Of a stretch of 8,423 nt of DNA, positions 5,947-8,423 are shown in pieces; the first letter of the stretch is position 1, and each line of letters opens with the position of its first letter. A program made the translations under genes and the position numbers. The notes beneath the pieces are model-generated. The model did not search any database. It had not been told where the DNA came from and saw only the letters and a program-made list of their open reading frames with translations. Origin of the DNA: Pseudomonadota bacterium (GTDB lineage Bacteria > Pseudomonadota > Alphaproteobacteria > Rhodospirillales > UBA2165). The stretch covers positions 1 through 8,423 of the forward strand of contig JAQCKY010000070.1 of assembly GCA_027592155.1 (NCBI GenBank). Reading direction: 5' to 3'.

Positions 5947-6663
5947 GGTTTGGTGGCGACTGCCGAGCCGACCGAACTTCGCTGTGAAAATGGCGTCTGC
6001 TCGGCACAATTCACCGCCTTTTGCCTGCAGGAACATCGGGACATTCCAAAACCCGGTACGGCCTATAAGGCGGCCGAAAATTCACCGCTGAAATTGGTGG
6101 TGACGGATCGTTCGGGCCGAAAGAGATCGGTTCTGCTCGGCGACCACGTGGTGATTAGAACCGAGCGGACGTTTGTCGCCGTCAGGCTCAGCGTTCCCGA
6201 GGCCATTATCAAATCCTTCGGTGGTGTGACGGCGGCGATCTCCGTCGCTCCGTCGTCATCGCTTCTTCCCGTTCCCGTGGCGGGTGATCTCAATCCTCAA
6301 ACTGTTACAGAGACCGCCGACTTTACCGGCCCTCATCGCGGTACCGCGCAACGGGTGCTGGCGTCCCGACACGCCAGTGCTGAACTGGTCAGCCGAACCG
6401 CCCGGCTGATCAATGCCCTTCCGGTCAAAGGAGACGCGCCTAAATCACTACGCGATAAACTCTGGAAACAAGTGTTCGGTAGCGAACCAGCAACGGTGAC
6501 GGGCAGAGGCGCTGTACTGGCGCGGGAGGCCTTCGAGGATTGCCGCCGCGATATCAACAGCTATCTGATGGACGGTATGCGATCCTGTCTGACCCGCTAT
6601 CACGACGATGCCATGATCACCACGACCCACGAAATCTGGAAGGCGATCAAAACCGGAAGCTGA
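5947..6663 (+). pseudogene. Unrecognised cysteine-containing, possibly exported protein, 5' end cut by IS630
   Basis: The frame is open from inside the IS630 (TTG at 5884) to TGA 6661-6663. The first 20 codons of that 259-residue frame are IS sequence, and Leu21 is the junction codon. Native residues start GLVATAEPTELRCENGVCSA. The small-residue stretch LVATAEP before a Cys-containing mature-like region resembles the end of a cleaved signal peptide, but the IS-derived leader (MNHKTRLRGIPFDSIRSEIA) is not one. Cysteines are at 34, 39, 47, 220 and 235 of that frame, which would suit disulfides in the periplasm. The middle is strand-rich (SPLKLVVTDRSGRKRSVLLG). The C-terminus is helical (AREAFEDCRRDINSYLMDGM). 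Joining the left IS630 flank restores an open frame only back to a TAG at 4847, without a start codon. A native start at TTG 5950 or GTG 5953 is possible but would leave no signal peptide. I do not recognise the family. Confidence 0.6.
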
Positions 6664-6753
6664 CCGCGGAGATTTGATAAGGGACCGGTGCTGTAGCGCT
6701 TGCACAGACGCCTGTCATTGAGGATGCTTTCCCAAAGCCAATTTCGGCGCATC

Positions 6754-6759
6754 AGGAGG
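6754..6759 (+). promoter_or_regulatory. Strong ribosome binding site of the RidA-like gene
   Basis: AGGAGG, 5 nt before ATG 6765. It fixes the start of the gene and is the strongest Shine-Dalgarno of the plus-strand chromosomal genes in the window. Confidence 0.85.
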
Positions 6760-6764
6760 CATTT

Positions 6765-7154
6765 ATGGTTACTTACAAAAATCCCGACGGCGTTCTCGGC
6801 CCGCAAAGCCCGAGCTATTCCCATCTGTCTGAGGTCAAAGCCGGCAGCCGGATGATTTTCATTGCCGGGCAGCTCGGCGTCGATACCGAGGGCAATCTTC
6901 CGGGCACGCTGAAGGAGCAGGCGGCGAACGTTTATGCCAATCTCGCGGCGATCCTGAAAAGCGAAGGGATGGATTTCACCAATGTGACGAAGTTCACCAC
7001 CTTCCTCATCGATCCGGAAAATGTTCTGGAATGGCGCGAAGCCGCCGCCGAAGCCCTCAAGGGCGTCGCCCCGCCGAATACGCTCTGCTACATCAAGCAG
7101 CTCGCCAGCCCGGATTTTAAAATCGAGATCGAAGCCGTCGCGGCGGAGGGGTAG
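6765..7154 (+). CDS. RidA/YjgF/UK114-superfamily protein lacking the deaminase arginine
   Basis: 129 residues, the normal size for the Rid superfamily. Family marks are IFIAGQLGVD (31-40), QAANVYANLAAILKSEGMDFTNV (about 52-74), KFTTFLID (76-83) and the C-terminal KIEIEAVA (119-126). Canonical RidA clears reactive enamine/imine intermediates such as 2-aminoacrylate using an arginine in the motif CVEVARLPKDVKIEIEA (E. coli Arg105). Here the segment is CYIKQLASPDFKIEIEA, and the equivalent position is Leu113. Rid subgroups without this arginine (Rid4-7) are not expected to be imine deaminases, and their roles are mostly unknown. The protein is probably cytosolic and trimeric like its relatives. 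The gene stands alone, 101 bp after the truncated gene, and converges on uvrA. Confidence 0.88.
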   Translation: MVTYKNPDGVLGPQSPSYSHLSEVKAGSRMIFIAGQLGVDTEGNLPGTLKEQAANVYANLAAILKSEGMDFTNVTKFTTFLIDPENVLEWREAAAEALKGVAPPNTLCYIKQLASPDFKIEIEAVAAEG

Positions 7155-7184
7155 GTTTTTAACAGCGCTGATGAATATCGAAAT

Positions 7185-7258
7185 TGTAGGGGCGGGTTCA
7201 AACCCGCCCTTTATCAATCCGGCGCCATTGCCGGGCGGGTTTAAAACCCACCCCTACA
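7185..7258. repeat. 74-bp double-hairpin palindromic repeat (REP/MITE-like)
   Basis: The outer arms TGTAGGGGCGGGTT (7185-7198) and AACCCACCCCTACA (7245-7258) are inverted repeats with one mismatch in 14. Each half is also a hairpin. GGGCGGGTT/AACCCGCCC (7190-7198 and 7201-7209) has a 2-nt centre. GGGCGGGTTT/AAACCCACCC (7233-7242 and 7244-7253) has one mismatch. A third small dyad, CCGGC/GCCGG (7219-7223 and 7230-7234), sits in the middle. Such GC-rich paired palindromes in convergent intergenic regions are typical of dispersed non-coding repeats. Copy number elsewhere in the genome cannot be seen here. Confidence 0.75.
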
Positions 7259-7323
7259 TTCCCGAAAAATTATTCTTGCCCGTGCACGCCATCTGTCCTG
7301 ATGTGAGGAGAGTTTGGATGCAC

Positions 7324-7344
7324 CGGGGGTTACCCCGCTTTTTT
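7324..7344 (+). terminator. Rho-independent terminator (rightward), overlapping the uvrA stop codon
   Basis: CGGGG (7324-7328), loop GTTA, CCCCG (7333-7337), then C and six T's (7339-7344). It would end transcripts from the RidA-like gene about 170 nt past its stop codon. The TTA in the loop (7330-7332) is the uvrA stop codon on the other strand. The stem is short but fully GC. Confidence 0.5.
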
Positions 7345-8423
7345 CAGCTTTTCTTTGGGCGGACGTTTGGCCGCTTTAGCGGGTTTCTTCACCGCTTTGT
7401 GCCGCTTCAAGGATTCAGCCAGGAAATGCCCGGTGAAGCTCTCCTTCACCCCGGCGACTTCTTCCGGTGTACCTGCCGCGACGACGCGGCCGCCTTTGTG
7501 GCCGCCTTCGGGGCCGAGGTCGATGATCCAGTCGGCGACTTTAATCACCTCAAGGTTATGTTCGATCACGACAACCGTGTTGCCTTGATCGACCAGGGCC
7601 TGGAGGACTTCGATCAGCTTTTTGACATCTTCGAAATGCAAGCCGGTGGTCGGCTCGTCGAGGATATAGAGAGTCTGGCCGGTCGAACGCCGTGAAAGTT
7701 CTTTGGAGAGCTTTACCCGCTGGGCCTCGCCACCGGACAGGGTGTTCGCCTGTTGGCCGATATGGATGTAGCTCAGCCCAACCCGGTTGAGGGTGGCCAT
7801 CTTGTCGCGGATGGCCGGAACCGCCTTGAAGAAATCGAGGCCTTCCTCGACGGTCATGTCGAGCACGTCGGCAATGGATTTTCCGCGAAAGGCGATCTCT
7901 AAGGTCTCCCGGTTATAGCGCTTTCCCTTGCAGACATCGCATTGCACATAGACGTCGGGTAGGAAGTGCATCTCGATCTTGATGACGCCGTCGCCTTGGC
8001 AGGCTTCGCAGCGACCGCCTTTGACGTTGAAGGAGAAGCGCCCAGGTTTGTAGCCGCGCACTTTGGATTCCGGCAGACCGGCGAACCATTCGCGGATCGG
8101 TGTGAAGGCGCCGGTATAGGTGGCCGGGTTGCTGCGCGGCGTGCGGCCGATCGGCGATTGATCGATGTCGATGACCTTGTCGAGAAACTCGACGCCGGTG
8201 ATGTCGTCATGTTCGCCGGGATGCTGGCGCGCGCCATTGATGCGCCGGGCCAGCGCCTTGTAGAGCGTCTCGATGACCAAGGAGGATTTGCCGCCGCCGG
8301 AAACACCGGTGACGCAGGTGAAGGTCCCCAGCGGAAAACTAGCGGTGACGTTGTCGAGGTTGTTTACCCGCGCCCCTTTGACGGTGATTTTTTGGCCCTT
8401 GTGGCCTTTGCGGCGTTCGGCGG
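7330..8423 (-). CDS. uvrA: UvrA, excinuclease ABC subunit A, C-terminal 363 residues (runs off right edge)
   Basis: C-terminal part, a little over a third, of UvrA (full length usually about 940-960 residues). UvrA is the ATPase that scans DNA for bulky lesions and loads UvrB in nucleotide excision repair. The second ABC module is complete from its Walker A, GVSGGGKSS (39-47 of the fragment). A zinc finger C-x2-C-x19-C-x2-C follows (138, 141, 161, 164). The signature LSGGEAQRVKL starts at 228, Walker B LYILDEP is at 251-257, and the switch histidine is His288 (VVVIEHN). The frame continues to the window edge, so the TTG at 8280 inside Walker A is not a start. The last 25 or so residues are a Lys/Ala/Pro-rich basic tail, a lineage-specific extension seen in some alphaproteobacteria. 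The stop codon TAA is at 7330-7332. Confidence 0.97.
   Translation of the reverse strand, partial: AERRKGHKGQKITVKGARVNNLDNVTASFPLGTFTCVTGVSGGGKSSLVIETLYKALARRINGARQHPGEHDDITGVEFLDKVIDIDQSPIGRTPRSNPATYTGAFTPIREWFAGLPESKVRGYKPGRFSFNVKGGRCEACQGDGVIKIEMHFLPDVYVQCDVCKGKRYNRETLEIAFRGKSIADVLDMTVEEGLDFFKAVPAIRDKMATLNRVGLSYIHIGQQANTLSGGEAQRVKLSKELSRRSTGQTLYILDEPTTGLHFEDVKKLIEVLQALVDQGNTVVVIEHNLEVIKVADWIIDLGPEGGHKGGRVVAAGTPEEVAGVKESFTGHFLAESLKRHKAVKKPAKAAKRPPKEKLKKAG

Noticed and set aside
7185..7258. The palindromic block as a CRISPR array or tRNA
   Set aside because: There are only two inverted half-repeats, no direct repeats with spacers, and no cloverleaf or anticodon arm.
7021..7695. 224-codon plus-strand frame spanning the RidA-like gene, the palindromic repeat and uvrA
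   Set aside because: It overlaps two real genes in wrong frames and reads through the palindromic repeat. It is not a gene.
8278..8280. TTG as the start of a short UvrA-like protein
   Set aside because: It is inside the Walker A motif, and the frame continues upstream with UvrA sequence to the window edge.

Overview
The window is chromosomal DNA from a moderately GC-rich proteobacterium, most likely an alphaproteobacterium. The DUF4743-NUDIX protein, the lysine- and proline-rich UvrA tail, and the IS1182 and IS630 elements all fit that view. This placement is inferred from protein character only; there is no rRNA or other phylogenetic marker here. The content is ordinary housekeeping and metabolic genes interrupted by a pocket of insertion sequences.

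Layout: (1) 1-120, minus: the N-terminal 40 codons of an unrecognised small protein, running off the left edge and divergent from the next gene. (2) 218-1066, plus: a DUF4743 plus NUDIX hydrolase related to the eukaryotic thiamine-diphosphate 'damage' hydrolases, followed by a hairpin. (3) 1272-3022, minus: a probable two-gene operon with 17 nt between the genes. A lumazine-binding-like (SnoaL/NTF2 fold) protein comes first, then a class III PLP aminotransferase. It converges on the NUDIX gene. (4) 3201-4788: a complete IS1182-family element with perfect inverted repeats and an intact transposase, inserted in the middle of a small palindrome upstream of the operon. (5) 4892-5944: a complete IS630-family element (TA duplication, 13/16 terminal repeats). 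Its transposase is split in two frames at a run of eight A's. (6) 5947-6663, plus: the body of an unrecognised, cysteine-containing, possibly exported protein whose 5' end is cut off by the IS630 insertion. (7) 6765-7154, plus: a RidA-superfamily protein lacking the deaminase arginine. (8) 7185-7258: a double-hairpin palindromic repeat of REP/MITE type. (9) 7330-8423, minus: the C-terminal 363 residues of UvrA, running off the right edge.

How it fits together: removing both IS elements leaves a divergent intergenic region of about 280 bp between the SnoaL-aminotransferase operon (leftward) and the truncated cysteine-containing gene (rightward). Both insertions therefore landed in one regulatory region. 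They probably separated the operon from upstream sequence and destroyed the 5' end of the rightward gene. I see no CRISPR array, tRNA, rRNA, phage module or convincing new multi-gene system. The most unusual features are the palindrome-targeted IS1182 insertion, the frameshifted IS630 transposase whose catalytic triad exists only in the fused product, the IS/gene hybrid reading frame, and the 74-bp double palindrome.
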